Assembly (NCBI RefSeq): GCF_029051725.1
Contig: NZ_JAACFU010000007.1
Span: 1-64,000 of the forward strand
Length of the DNA stretch: 64,000 nucleotides
Source of the DNA: Bradyrhizobium sp. CSS354
GTDB lineage: Bacteria > Pseudomonadota > Alphaproteobacteria > Rhizobiales > Xanthobacteraceae
Reading direction: 5' to 3'
A program made the position numbers and the translations under genes. Of this stretch, positions 35,429 through 44,200 are shown piece after piece. How positions within the stretch are numbered: position 1 is the first letter of the stretch; each line of letters begins with the position of its first letter. Below the pieces are notes generated by a model. The model did no database searches. It was not told the origin of the DNA and worked only from the letters and a program-made list of their open reading frames with translations.

Positions 35429-37267
35429 ATGGCCCGACCGGCGGTGCTGACGGTCGCTGACACGATCGCGAAAAGCTTTTTGCGCGCCGCGGAGACGCGG
35501 GGCGACAGGCCGGCTATACGCGAGAAGAAATTCGGGATCTGGCAGCCGACCAGCTGGCGCGAATGGCTGGAGATCTCGAAGGAGGTCGCCTACGCGCTGC
35601 ACGCCATCGACTTCTGGCCCGGCGACGTCGCTTCCATCATCGCCAACGCCGTGCCGGAATGGGTCCATGTCGACATGGGCATTCTGTGCGCCGGCGGTGT
35701 CTCTTCCGGCATCTATCCGACCGATGCCTCATCCCAGGTCGAATATCTCGTCAACGATTCCCGGACGAAAGTGATCTTCGCCGAGGACGAGGAGCAACTC
35801 GACAAGATCCTGGCCTGCCGCGCGCGCTGTCCGTCTCTGCGAAAGGTCATCGTGTTCGACATGGAGGGCCTCAGCGGCTTCTCCGACGACATGGTGATGT
35901 CGCTCGACGAGTTCCGTGCGCTCGGGCGCAACCACATGCTCGGCCGCGAGGCGCTGTGGCAGGAGATGGTCGACAGTCGCGGCGCGAGCGATCTCGCTGT
36001 CCTCGTCTATACATCCGGCACCACGGGCCCGCCCAAGGGCGCCATGCACGCCAATCGCAGCGTCACGCACCAGATGCGGCACGCCAACGATTTCATTCCG
36101 GCGCGCGAGGATGAGGACCGGCTGATCTTCCTGCCGCTCTGCCACGTCGCCGAACGGATCGGCGGCTATTACATCTCGGTCGCGCTCGGCTCGGTGATGA
36201 ACTTTGCCGAGAGTCCGGAGACCGTGCCGGACAATCTGCGCGAGGTGCAGCCGACCATCTTCCTCGCGGTGCCGCGCATCTGGGAAAAATTCTATTCCGC
36301 CATCACCATCGCGCTGAAGGACGCGACGCCGCTGCAGCGATGGGTCTACCGGCGCGCCATCGATATCGGCTATCGCATGGTCGATTGCAGGATCGAAGGG
36401 AAACCGCCGCCGCTGTCATTGCGTATAGCGAACGGCATCGCTTATCGGCTCGCATTCCGCAACATTCGGCGCATGATCGGGCTCGACCGTTGCAGCATCG
36501 CCTTCACCGGCGCGGCGCCGATCGCACCGGAGCTGATCCGCTGGTTTCTCGCGCTCGGCATCGACATCCACGAGGTGTACGGGCAGACCGAGAATTGCGG
36601 GGTCGCCACCATGATGCCAGCGGAGCGGATCAAGCTCGGCTCGGTCGGCAAGGCGGTGTCGTGGGGTGAAGTGGCGCTGTCGCCCGACGGGGAGATCCTG
36701 ATCAGGGGCGACTTCCTGTTCATGGGCTATCTGAACCAGCCGGAGAGGACAGCTGAGACCATCGATAATCGCGGCTGGCTGCATACCGGCGACGTCGGCA
36801 CCATCGACAATCAGGGCTTCGTCCGCATCACCGACCGGATGAAGGACATCATCATCACCTCCGGCGGCAAGAACGTCACGCCGTCCGAGATCGAAAACCA
36901 GCTGAAATTCTCGCCCTACATCTCGGATTCAGTGGTGATCGGCGACAAGCGGCCATACCTCACCTGCCTCGTGATGATCGACCAGGAGAATGTCGAGAAA
37001 TTCGCGCAGGACCACGACATTCCCTTCACCAATTATGCCAGCCTGTGCCGCGCGACGGAGATCCAGGACCTGATCTGGCGCGAGATCGAAGCGGTGAATG
37101 CCAATTTCGCCCGCGTCGAGACCATCAAGAGATTCTATCTGATCGAACGCCAGCTCACTCCGGAGGACGAGGAGCTGACGCCGACCATGAAGCTGAAGCG
37201 CGGCTTCGTGAACAAGCGCTATGCCGCCGAGATCGACGCGATGTATCCGACGCGGGCAGTGGCTTGA
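35429..37267 (+). CDS. Acyl-CoA synthetase (AMP-forming, long-chain type)
   Basis: A 612-aa adenylate-forming ligase. The ATP/AMP motif is YTSGTTGPPKGAMHAN (residues about 193-208), the acyl-binding region contains YGQTENCGVATMM (about 384-396), and the C-terminal hinge and lysine motif read GWLHTGDVG and DRMKDIIITSGGKNVTPSEI. It converts a carboxylic acid to its CoA thioester. AAGGAGG precedes the ATG at 35429. It lies in the same direction between livF and a LivK-type binding protein, so the imported compound is probably activated to a CoA ester; fatty or aromatic acids are candidates. Substrate unproven. Confidence 0.92.
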   Translation: MARPAVLTVADTIAKSFLRAAETRGDRPAIREKKFGIWQPTSWREWLEISKEVAYALHAIDFWPGDVASIIANAVPEWVHVDMGILCAGGVSSGIYPTDASSQVEYLVNDSRTKVIFAEDEEQLDKILACRARCPSLRKVIVFDMEGLSGFSDDMVMSLDEFRALGRNHMLGREALWQEMVDSRGASDLAVLVYTSGTTGPPKGAMHANRSVTHQMRHANDFIPAREDEDRLIFLPLCHVAERIGGYYISVALGSVMNFAESPETVPDNLREVQPTIFLAVPRIWEKFYSAITIALKDATPLQRWVYRRAIDIGYRMVDCRIEGKPPPLSLRIANGIAYRLAFRNIRRMIGLDRCSIAFTGAAPIAPELIRWFLALGIDIHEVYGQTENCGVATMMPAERIKLGSVGKAVSWGEVALSPDGEILIRGDFLFMGYLNQPERTAETIDNRGWLHTGDVGTIDNQGFVRITDRMKDIIITSGGKNVTPSEIENQLKFSPYISDSVVIGDKRPYLTCLVMIDQENVEKFAQDHDIPFTNYASLCRATEIQDLIWREIEAVNANFARVETIKRFYLIERQLTPEDEELTPTMKLKRGFVNKRYAAEIDAMYPTRAVA

Positions 37268-37346
37268 ACAATCTTGTTTGAATAACAGCGAAGGAGTGAT
37301 GGCCCCACCCTTCGCATCATAGGGGCCCCAAGGAGAGGAGACGTCA

Positions 37347-38546
37347 ATGTCGAGATCGTTGAGAACGTTCGGCTTTGCGGCAGGCGCGGTGGTGCTCACC
37401 TGTTTGCCGGCCGCGGCGCAGACCAAGGTCACCAATGAGGGCATCTCGGCCTCCGAGATCGTCATCGGCACCCATCAGGATCTGTCGGGGCCGATCAAGG
37501 GCTGGGGCGTGCCAGTCTCGAACGGCATGAAGATGGCGGTCGAGGAGATCAACGCCGCCGGCGGCGTCCAGGGGCGAAAGATTCGGCTTGTCGTCGAGGA
37601 CAGCGGCTACGATCCGAAGAAGGCCGTGCTCGCATCGCAGAAGCTGATCGAGCGCGACAAGATTTTCGCGATGGTGGGGGCAATGGGCTCGCCGACTGTC
37701 CTGGCGGCGCAGGATATCCTGCTCGACGCCGGCGTGCTTCAGCTCTTCCCGCTGACGGCGGCGGAGTTCACGTTCAAGTTCGATCCCGCCAAGCCGCAGG
37801 AGCGGCTGAAGTTCAACAATCTGCTGCCCTATGTCGAGAGCACGCGGGCGGCGCTGAAATACATGATGGAGTGGAAGAATTTCCAGAAGCCCTGCATCAT
37901 GCACCAGGACGACGAGTACGGAAAGAATGTGCTCGACGGCTTCAATCAGCAACTGGCGGTCATGAAGGTGCAGCCGACCTCGATCACGAGCTACAAGCGC
38001 GGCGCGTCCGATTTCAGTGCCCAGATCGCGAAGATGAAGTCCGACGGCTGCGATCTCGTCGTGCTCGGCGCGGTCCTTCGCGAGCCCATCGGCGCCATGA
38101 CCGAAGCCAGGAAGCTCGGCTGGGACGTCACCTTCCTCGGCGCCACGCCGACCAACGTGATGGAGGTGCCCATGCTCGGCAAGGAAGCCGTGGAAGGCCT
38201 CTATGCCGCCGCTCTGTTCGAGATTCCTTACGAGGACACCGCCAAAGGAAAGGTCAAGGACTGGCTCGCCACCTACAAGAAGATGTTCGGCACGGACGCC
38301 AACACTCAGGCCATCATCGGCTACAACGCGGTCATGACCTTCGCCTTCTATGCGCAGAAGGCGGGAAATGATCTGACCGGTCAGAAGATGCTCGACGCGC
38401 TGGAATCCGGAGACAAGTTCGTCGACATCTTCAACTCGCCTCCGACGAAGTTCTCCAAGACCGACCACCTCGCCAGCACCATCACCCAGGTGCAGCAGGT
38501 CAAGGGCGGCCGCTGGGTTCTGGTGAAGGACAATCTGATGTTTTGA
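37347..38546 (+). CDS. LivK-type periplasmic binding protein
   Basis: A 399-aa Leu/Ile/Val-binding-type protein with signal peptide MSRSLRTFGFAAGAVVLTCL then PAAAQ. Landmarks are SEIVIGTHQDLSGPIKGWGV (residues about 36-55), GGVQGRKIRLVVEDSGYDPK and a C-terminal YDAL-like region. AAGGAGAGGAG precedes the ATG. As last gene of livHMGF and the acyl-CoA synthetase it provides the transporter's ligand specificity. Family members bind amino acids, amides, urea or aromatic and fatty acids; the neighbouring ligase favours an organic acid. Confidence 0.92.
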   Translation: MSRSLRTFGFAAGAVVLTCLPAAAQTKVTNEGISASEIVIGTHQDLSGPIKGWGVPVSNGMKMAVEEINAAGGVQGRKIRLVVEDSGYDPKKAVLASQKLIERDKIFAMVGAMGSPTVLAAQDILLDAGVLQLFPLTAAEFTFKFDPAKPQERLKFNNLLPYVESTRAALKYMMEWKNFQKPCIMHQDDEYGKNVLDGFNQQLAVMKVQPTSITSYKRGASDFSAQIAKMKSDGCDLVVLGAVLREPIGAMTEARKLGWDVTFLGATPTNVMEVPMLGKEAVEGLYAAALFEIPYEDTAKGKVKDWLATYKKMFGTDANTQAIIGYNAVMTFAFYAQKAGNDLTGQKMLDALESGDKFVDIFNSPPTKFSKTDHLASTITQVQQVKGGRWVLVKDNLMF

Positions 38547-38595
38547 TCCGAGTGAGGGGGTTCTCCGCGTCTAACTATCACCGGATTCGCTGAGG

Positions 38596-38645
38596 CAGCC
38601 CCTCACCCCAACCCTCTCCCCATAAGAACGGGGAGAGGGAGAGGA
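38596..38645. repeat. Palindromic repeat/terminator after the liv operon
   Basis: CCCTCTCCCC (38612-38621) pairs with GGGGAGAGGG (38630-38639) around ATAAGAAC. It is flanked by CCCCTCACCCCAACC, the same motif seen at 12345-12500 and 56655-56813. It lies between the convergent liv operon and LprI-like gene, so it may also act as a terminator. Confidence 0.75.
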
Positions 38646-38652
38646 CACAGCC

Positions 38653-39777
38653 CTACGATCCCCCGCCCGCGGTGCCTGAATTCACCGGAGCCAGTTCATC
38701 TTCCCGGCAGCGCCAGCCATCGGCGGCTTTCACAAACGCAAATGTGCGCTGGATCCTGAGGCGGCGTGTGACGTTGAAGGCGTCTGCGGAGCGCTCCTTG
38801 TTGCCGACGCCAGGCTGCGGACGACCCGTTCTGGCGTCCCAGCAGGTGCCCGTGCACGTCGTGGCGACCTTGCTGCAGGTGGCGAAGGGCGCCAGAACGG
38901 CCATCTCGATTTCGCCCGTGACTTGCGCCTCCTGCTCGCCCACCTGGCTGTCGAGCGCGTAGACGCGGTTGATGCGGAGGAAGTTGCCGCAGGAATTGGC
39001 CGCGTGGATTCGCGCGGCGCAGAAATCGACGGCATCGGTGTCGGGCGCGCGGGCTGTGACCTGCCGGCCAAACACCTTCTTCGGATCGCCTTTCGCCGCG
39101 CCAATCTCGTCGGCCTTGTGCTTCAGATAACCGGCGAGACAGTCCTCCGCGGACTCGAGCTCCCCGAGCGGCACGTTCTCCTTGCCGACCAGATTGCATT
39201 TGCGATCGCGCTCCCGCGTCCATCGGCCATATTCGGCGTAGGCAAAGCGCGCCGCGGTCGGATCGAGCTTGCCGATCAGGCCGAGGACCTGGCTGTTCAA
39301 CTCAGTCTCGGCCAGCGCCAGCGACGGGTCTGCACAGATCAGCGCACCCGCGGCGGTGTTGGCGGCGAGACAGTCGAAATCCGGATCGCGTACGATCGCT
39401 GCGCGCTCATCGGTCACCTTGAGAAGACATGCCTTCACCCGGGCGAAATCTTCGGCGCGGATCGCGGTCTGGCCGACGATGCCGCAACCGAGGTTGCGCT
39501 GGCGGATCCAGATCGCGTTCTCCTCGATCCCAGGCAGGCGATCGGGCAGCCGGGCAAGCCGCGCCTCGATTCCCGTGCTCAGCTTCTCGGCGGCGGCGGC
39601 AAGCTCGGCATCACCGCAGAACAATTGATTGCCGGGATCGCGGATCTGCTGGCAGTTGTTCCTAGCGAACAGCGGCAGCCTGTCGGCGACGGAGCGGTCG
39701 GACGGGCCGGATTGCGCGAAGCCTGGAGCCGCCGGCAAGGCCAGCAGCGCAAGCACAGTCAGCACGATGAACCGCAT
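38653..39777 (-). CDS. Secreted LprI-domain-like protein
   Basis: A 374-aa protein with signal peptide MRFIVLTVLALLALPAAPGF then AQ. Two LprI/DUF1311-like modules follow, each with paired cysteines: FCGDAELAAAAEKLSTGIEA (about residues 54-73) with WIRQRNLGCG, and ICADPSLALAETELNSQVLG with WTRERDRKCN. LprI in mycobacteria inhibits lysozyme; the activity here is unknown. The C-terminal third (ATCTGTCWDARTGRPQPG) has more cysteines and no known fold. It precedes nothing in the same unit: a palindromic repeat follows. Confidence 0.8.
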   Translation of the reverse strand: MRFIVLTVLALLALPAAPGFAQSGPSDRSVADRLPLFARNNCQQIRDPGNQLFCGDAELAAAAEKLSTGIEARLARLPDRLPGIEENAIWIRQRNLGCGIVGQTAIRAEDFARVKACLLKVTDERAAIVRDPDFDCLAANTAAGALICADPSLALAETELNSQVLGLIGKLDPTAARFAYAEYGRWTRERDRKCNLVGKENVPLGELESAEDCLAGYLKHKADEIGAAKGDPKKVFGRQVTARAPDTDAVDFCAARIHAANSCGNFLRINRVYALDSQVGEQEAQVTGEIEMAVLAPFATCSKVATTCTGTCWDARTGRPQPGVGNKERSADAFNVTRRLRIQRTFAFVKAADGWRCREDELAPVNSGTAGGGS

Positions 39778-39862
39778 TCCAGTCGCCCCCGCATAGCCGC
39801 GGCCATGCTAGCGTCCCGGATCGCACTGTGGAATGGCTTTGTGGGTAAGCGTACTTTGTGCT

Positions 39863-39950
39863 GGTAGCCTGGATGGAGCGCAGCGCAACCCGGGATTCGT
39901 GCGACAGGCGGCAGCGGCCCGGATTTCGCTTCGCTCCATCCGGGCTACAA
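39863..39950. repeat. Palindromic repeat (GTAGCCTGGATGGAGCGCAGCG family)
   Basis: An 88-bp imperfect palindrome: GTAGCCTGGATGGAGCGCAG at the left and CTTCGCTCCATCCGGGCTAC at the right are near-exact inverted copies. This element type is scattered widely among proteobacterial genomes between genes. It lies just after the stop of the cysteine protease gene. Confidence 0.85.
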
Positions 39951-39955
39951 GAAAA

Positions 39956-40687
39956 TCAATGCGCGTCGACGGCGATCATCGAGAACCGTACGGGTTCGTC
40001 GACATATTTCATCACGGCCGACCGGTAGAGCACGAACAGCGGCTGGTAGCTCCGTGCAGCGTCGTCCTCGACCATTGCCATGCGGCGGTTGTCGAGCATC
40101 AGCCAGTGACCGTCGAGCCGTGCGGCGACAACCGCATGCTCTTCGCCGGCCCTGACGTCGCGCACCACGACGATGCGGAGATCTTCGGTGGCGACGCCCG
40201 CGAGCTTAAGGGCGGCGAGCTTGGCAATGGCATAGTCCTCACAATCCCCGGCGCCGCGCGCAAAAGTCGCGAGCGGCGAGCTCCAGACGTCCTCAGAACC
40301 GTCATCGGCGGCACGAATGGCGAGGTTGATGGCGCGATTGGTTTCGCCCAGCAGAGCGCGGCCGTCACGGCTGCGGGCCTGGTCGACGATGGCGAGCAGT
40401 TTCAGCGCAGCGGGCGAGGCGCAATTGTCCCGGTCGCCGTCGCACAGCGCGAGTTGCACCATGTCATCGTCGAGCCTGGACCTCAGCGCGAGCCATTTCT
40501 GTTGCAGGCTACCGGCGGAGATGGCGAAGGCGAACACGCCGAACGGCTCGGCGGATTTGCGCACGAGGACGCTGGCCCCCGGCGACAGCAGCGTGCCAGC
40601 GCGAAGCTCGGCGGCCGATCCGAGCAGGATCAATCCGCACAGCACAAGGATTGCGCGCCAAGCGCGCGAACGAGCAGCGGTCTCCAT
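39956..40687 (-). CDS. LapG-type (BTLCP, peptidase C93) cysteine protease
   Basis: A 243-aa exported transglutaminase-like cysteine protease. An N-terminal signal or anchor (AILVLCGLILLGSAAELRAG) precedes the catalytic domain. The triad is visible: Cys149 in GAGDCEDYAIAKL, His184 in GEEHAVVAA, Asp199 in WLMLDNR. This is the family of LapG, which cuts giant type I adhesins off the cell surface; rhizobia have several copies whose targets are mostly unknown. GGAGGGGG precedes the ATG at 40687, which I prefer to the longer frame. It is divergent from the giant adhesin-like gene 607 bases away. Confidence 0.88.
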   Translation of the reverse strand: METAARSRAWRAILVLCGLILLGSAAELRAGTLLSPGASVLVRKSAEPFGVFAFAISAGSLQQKWLALRSRLDDDMVQLALCDGDRDNCASPAALKLLAIVDQARSRDGRALLGETNRAINLAIRAADDGSEDVWSSPLATFARGAGDCEDYAIAKLAALKLAGVATEDLRIVVVRDVRAGEEHAVVAARLDGHWLMLDNRRMAMVEDDAARSYQPLFVLYRSAVMKYVDEPVRFSMIAVDAH

Positions 40688-40849
40688 CTGACATCCCCCT
40701 CCAGCTTCGCCAGGTCCCCCTCGACCTGTACGTGCCGGGCTTTGTTGCTTTCGGGGAGATAGTGCGAGGCAGGCGGTTTTGTTCTGCTTAACGCGCCCGG
40801 CTGGGATCCCAAAACCGGGCAACAGGCTGAAACGGGTCTGCTCAAATTG

Positions 40850-40863
40850 CGTAAAATTTTACG
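40850..40863. promoter_or_regulatory. Perfect 14-bp palindrome, candidate operator
   Basis: CGTAAAATTTTACG is a perfect palindrome in the leader between the protease and giant-protein genes, about 160 bases from the protease start. No named regulator site is recognised. Confidence 0.45.
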
Positions 40864-41058
40864 ATTCGCCGGCTAACAGGGCGGCGGTTGCCGCGAAGAG
40901 CGACCAATTGCAGGCACAAGTTGTCCTGGAACTGATTCTGCGCCTTATGGCTAACGGCTCGCTATTTCACGAGTTCTGTTAGTTGGATCACAGATTTGGC
41001 TCGGTATTTGCCGCAAGGTGGTGCGGGGTACCACGAACAAAAGATGACAAAAGTATCT

Positions 41059-41076
41059 ATTGTAGGATTCTACAAT
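41059..41076. promoter_or_regulatory. Inverted repeat ATTGTAG-N4-CTACAAT
   Basis: Seven-base perfect arms around GATT lie about 220 bases before the giant gene. It could bind a dimeric regulator such as a LuxR- or TetR-type protein. Its role is unknown. Confidence 0.4.
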
Positions 41077-41294
41077 GGAGTACACGGGGTGACTTGAAAT
41101 GAGCGGAAATAAGCGCTGCTTTACTTATGAATATTTCAAAAATTACTTTGCCTTCTCTGCGGATGCCCCGCCGCGCGGGAGCATCGACCGCTTGGTGATG
41201 CGAAATCACACAAGCAATAGGTGGTTTCGCTAAGGACTTGGTAATGATATGCAAGTTTAGGCGAGCGATACTTACTTAGATTTTAACTCCTTTT

Positions 41295-44200
41295 TTGGTG
41301 CCCGGATTGAATTACGCTGGCAAATTTGACGCCGCGATTTCCTTGGACGGCTTGGGTTCCCGATCGCCCGCCGATGGCCATGTCGATTCCTTTATCGCGA
41401 AGGCACACGGTCAAGTGCCTGATGGCGCATTCGTGGTTCCCGACCCGAACCTGATCTTCAACGGCGATTTCAAGCGCGCCGGTCTCGACCTTGTGCTGTC
41501 CCATGATGGGCACGAATTCGTCGTTCACGATTATTTCAGGGGCGACAAGCGCGCGGCGATCGCCTCACCCGACGGCGCGCACCTCACCGGGGACGTCGTC
41601 AACGCACTCACCGGCCATGTGCAATATGCGCAGGCCGCTTCCGGCATTGCCGCCGCCCAGGTCATCGGCCACGTCACGAAGCTCTCCGGCAGCGCGACCG
41701 CGGTCCGCAACGGCGTCTCCGTCATCCTGAACAACGGCGACAACGTCGAGAAGGGCGACGTGGTCTCGACCGGTGGCGACTCGACGCTCGGCATCACGTT
41801 CATCGACGGCACGGTGTTCGGCCTGTCCTCTAATGCGCGGATGGTGCTGAACGAGATGGTCTACGACCCCAACGGGTCGAGCAACTCCTCGCTGCTGAGC
41901 TTGGTCGCCGGCACCATCACCTTCGTCGCCGGCGAGACCGCCAAGCACGGCGACATGAAGATCGACACGCCGGTCGCCACCATGGGCATCCGCGGCACGG
42001 CGGTGCTGACCCAGATCAACTTCGTTGTTCCCGCCGGCGGCGGCGATCCGCAGCCGCAGGCGAGCTTCCAGGTGCTGGTCGAGCCGAACGGCACCACGGG
42101 CTCCTACATCCTGTTCGACAAGGTCACGCTGCTGCCGATCGCGACAGTCAACCAGGCCGGCCAGATGATCCAGATCAGCGGCGGCAACGTCTCGATCTCC
42201 AATGCCCTGATGTCACCGGACATTCAGAAGCTGATCACGGACGTGTTCACGCTGAAGTTCACGGACAACAACAGCAACACCAAGCTGACGCAGAACTTCA
42301 CGGACTCGATCACGCAGACCGGCAACATTGTCTTCATCAAGACGGACACCGGTGCCACCGCGACCGCGACCTTCACGCATCTCCCTGAGCCGACATCGCT
42401 GGGGTCCGGCCATGATCCGTCGACCAGCACCCGCATTCCCGGCCCGCCCCTTGCGCGCAGCCTCGATCTCAACGGCAATGTGCAGAAGGCGTTCGCGCTG
42501 ACCGAGCGCGCGGACACGACCGGCGACACGACGCATTCCGACACGATCTCCGGCCTGATCACCTTCGACGACCAGAACCTGGGCGACCGGCCTACGGTGA
42601 GCGTGAGCGTCGCCGACGCGCCCAACTACGTCTACAAGGACGCCGGACTGCATGATGTCACCGGATCGCTCACTGCGCTCCAGAAGCAGGACATTGCGGC
42701 AACGCTGATCCAGATTGACGTGGTCGCCGGTGGCGGCAACACCAACCACGGCTCGGCGGTCTGGACCTACACGATTCCCGACCACGTCTTCGACTTCCTC
42801 GCGGCCGGTGAAACGCTGACGCTGACCTACAAGGTTCGCGTCAACAATAATTTCTCGGTCAATCCCGAAACGTCGTTCATCGACATCACCATCACGATCA
42901 CGGGCACCAACGACAAGCCGGTGATCACCACCAGCGTTCCGGTCATCATCTTCGAAGGCGGCACCAGCGTGCCGGGTGGCCCGCTCACCAGCGATGTTCC
43001 GACGACGGGCACGTTGAGCTTCGACGACGTCGATCTCACCGACAAGCATACGGTGTCGGCGGCGTTGACCAGCGCGACCCTGCCGGATGGCACCGTTCCG
43101 CCGGGGCCGCTCGCGGCGTTCCAGAGCGCGATGTCAGTCGCGATCGCGGCGGGCGCCGACAGCACCGGGGACGGTACCGGCACCATCAACTGGTCGCTGG
43201 CTGACCTGCCGGTCTATCTCGCCGACTTCATCCCCAAGGGTGAGGTGCTGACGCTGGTCTACACCGTGACGCTCAGGGACGCGCAAGGCGCCACCTCGCA
43301 GCAGACCATCACCGTTACGATCACCGGCACCGATGCTCCCGCCGTGGTGTGGATCGCGACCGACAAGCCCGGCGCTCCCTCCGGCGGCTTCTGGAAGGAC
43401 GCCGCGAACTGGGCGACCGGCACGGTCCCGACCATCAATGACGACGTCATCGTCATCACCGATCAATTGCACGGGCTGACGCCGTCCTATCCGGTGACGA
43501 TCGACACCGCGGCCTACGCCAAGTCGATCACGATGAACGACTACGACACCACGGTCGGCCACACGGCGCCGGAAGTCATCAACAAGAGTGCGTTGACGAT
43601 TGCGGGCGAGGTCAGCCTCAAGGCCGATTCGAAGCTCACAAATTTCACGGCAAGCACGATCTCGGTTGGTGGCAAGGCCGAGTTCCTGGACAGTAGCGTG
43701 CTCACCAATGCCGGCTATCTGACGCTCAAGGGCGGCGGCGATTTCGCCAGCGGTACCACGATAACCAATTCCGGCACGATCGAGCTGTTCGGCGGCACGT
43801 TGACGACGCTCGCCACGATCCACAATGCCGGCGGCACGCTGAAGGCCGATGCCGGCACGACGCTGATTGTCGACAGCGCGACGGTCGACGGTGGCACCGT
43901 GACGATTCTCGGCACGCTAGAGCTCGACGGCACCAGCCTGATCGAGAACGGCACGCTGAACAATTCAGGGGCAGTCAACGTCAAGGGCACAGCGGAGTTC
44001 GCCCACGAGACCGTCTCCAACGCCTCCGGCGGCACGATCAAGGTGCTGGCGAATGGCTGGCTGACGATCGACCAGGGCTCGACAGTCGCCAACAGCGGCA
44101 ACGTCACGGTCGATGCGACCGGCAAGCTGACGGTGAACGGGGCCACGATCAGCGGCGGCGGCACGGTCACCGATAACGGCGAGATTGATCTCACCGGCGC

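Larger units (their letters stand above)
40688..41294. other. 607-base AT-richer divergent leader
   Basis: Unlike its surroundings, this stretch is rich in A and T (for example GCGTAAAATTTTACGATTCG). No gene with a ribosome-binding site or good composition is visible. It carries at least two perfect dyads (40850-40863 and 41059-41076) and separates the protease and adhesin starts, so it probably holds both promoters and operators. Confidence 0.6.

Noticed and set aside
39863-39950. Palindromic repeat as an insertion-sequence remnant
   Set aside because: No transposase, target duplication or IS-type ends; it fits a REP/MITE-like intergenic element better.
41057-41254. 65-aa minus-strand frame in the adhesin leader
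   Set aside because: No ribosome-binding site or recognisable domain; it lies in an AT-rich probable control region.
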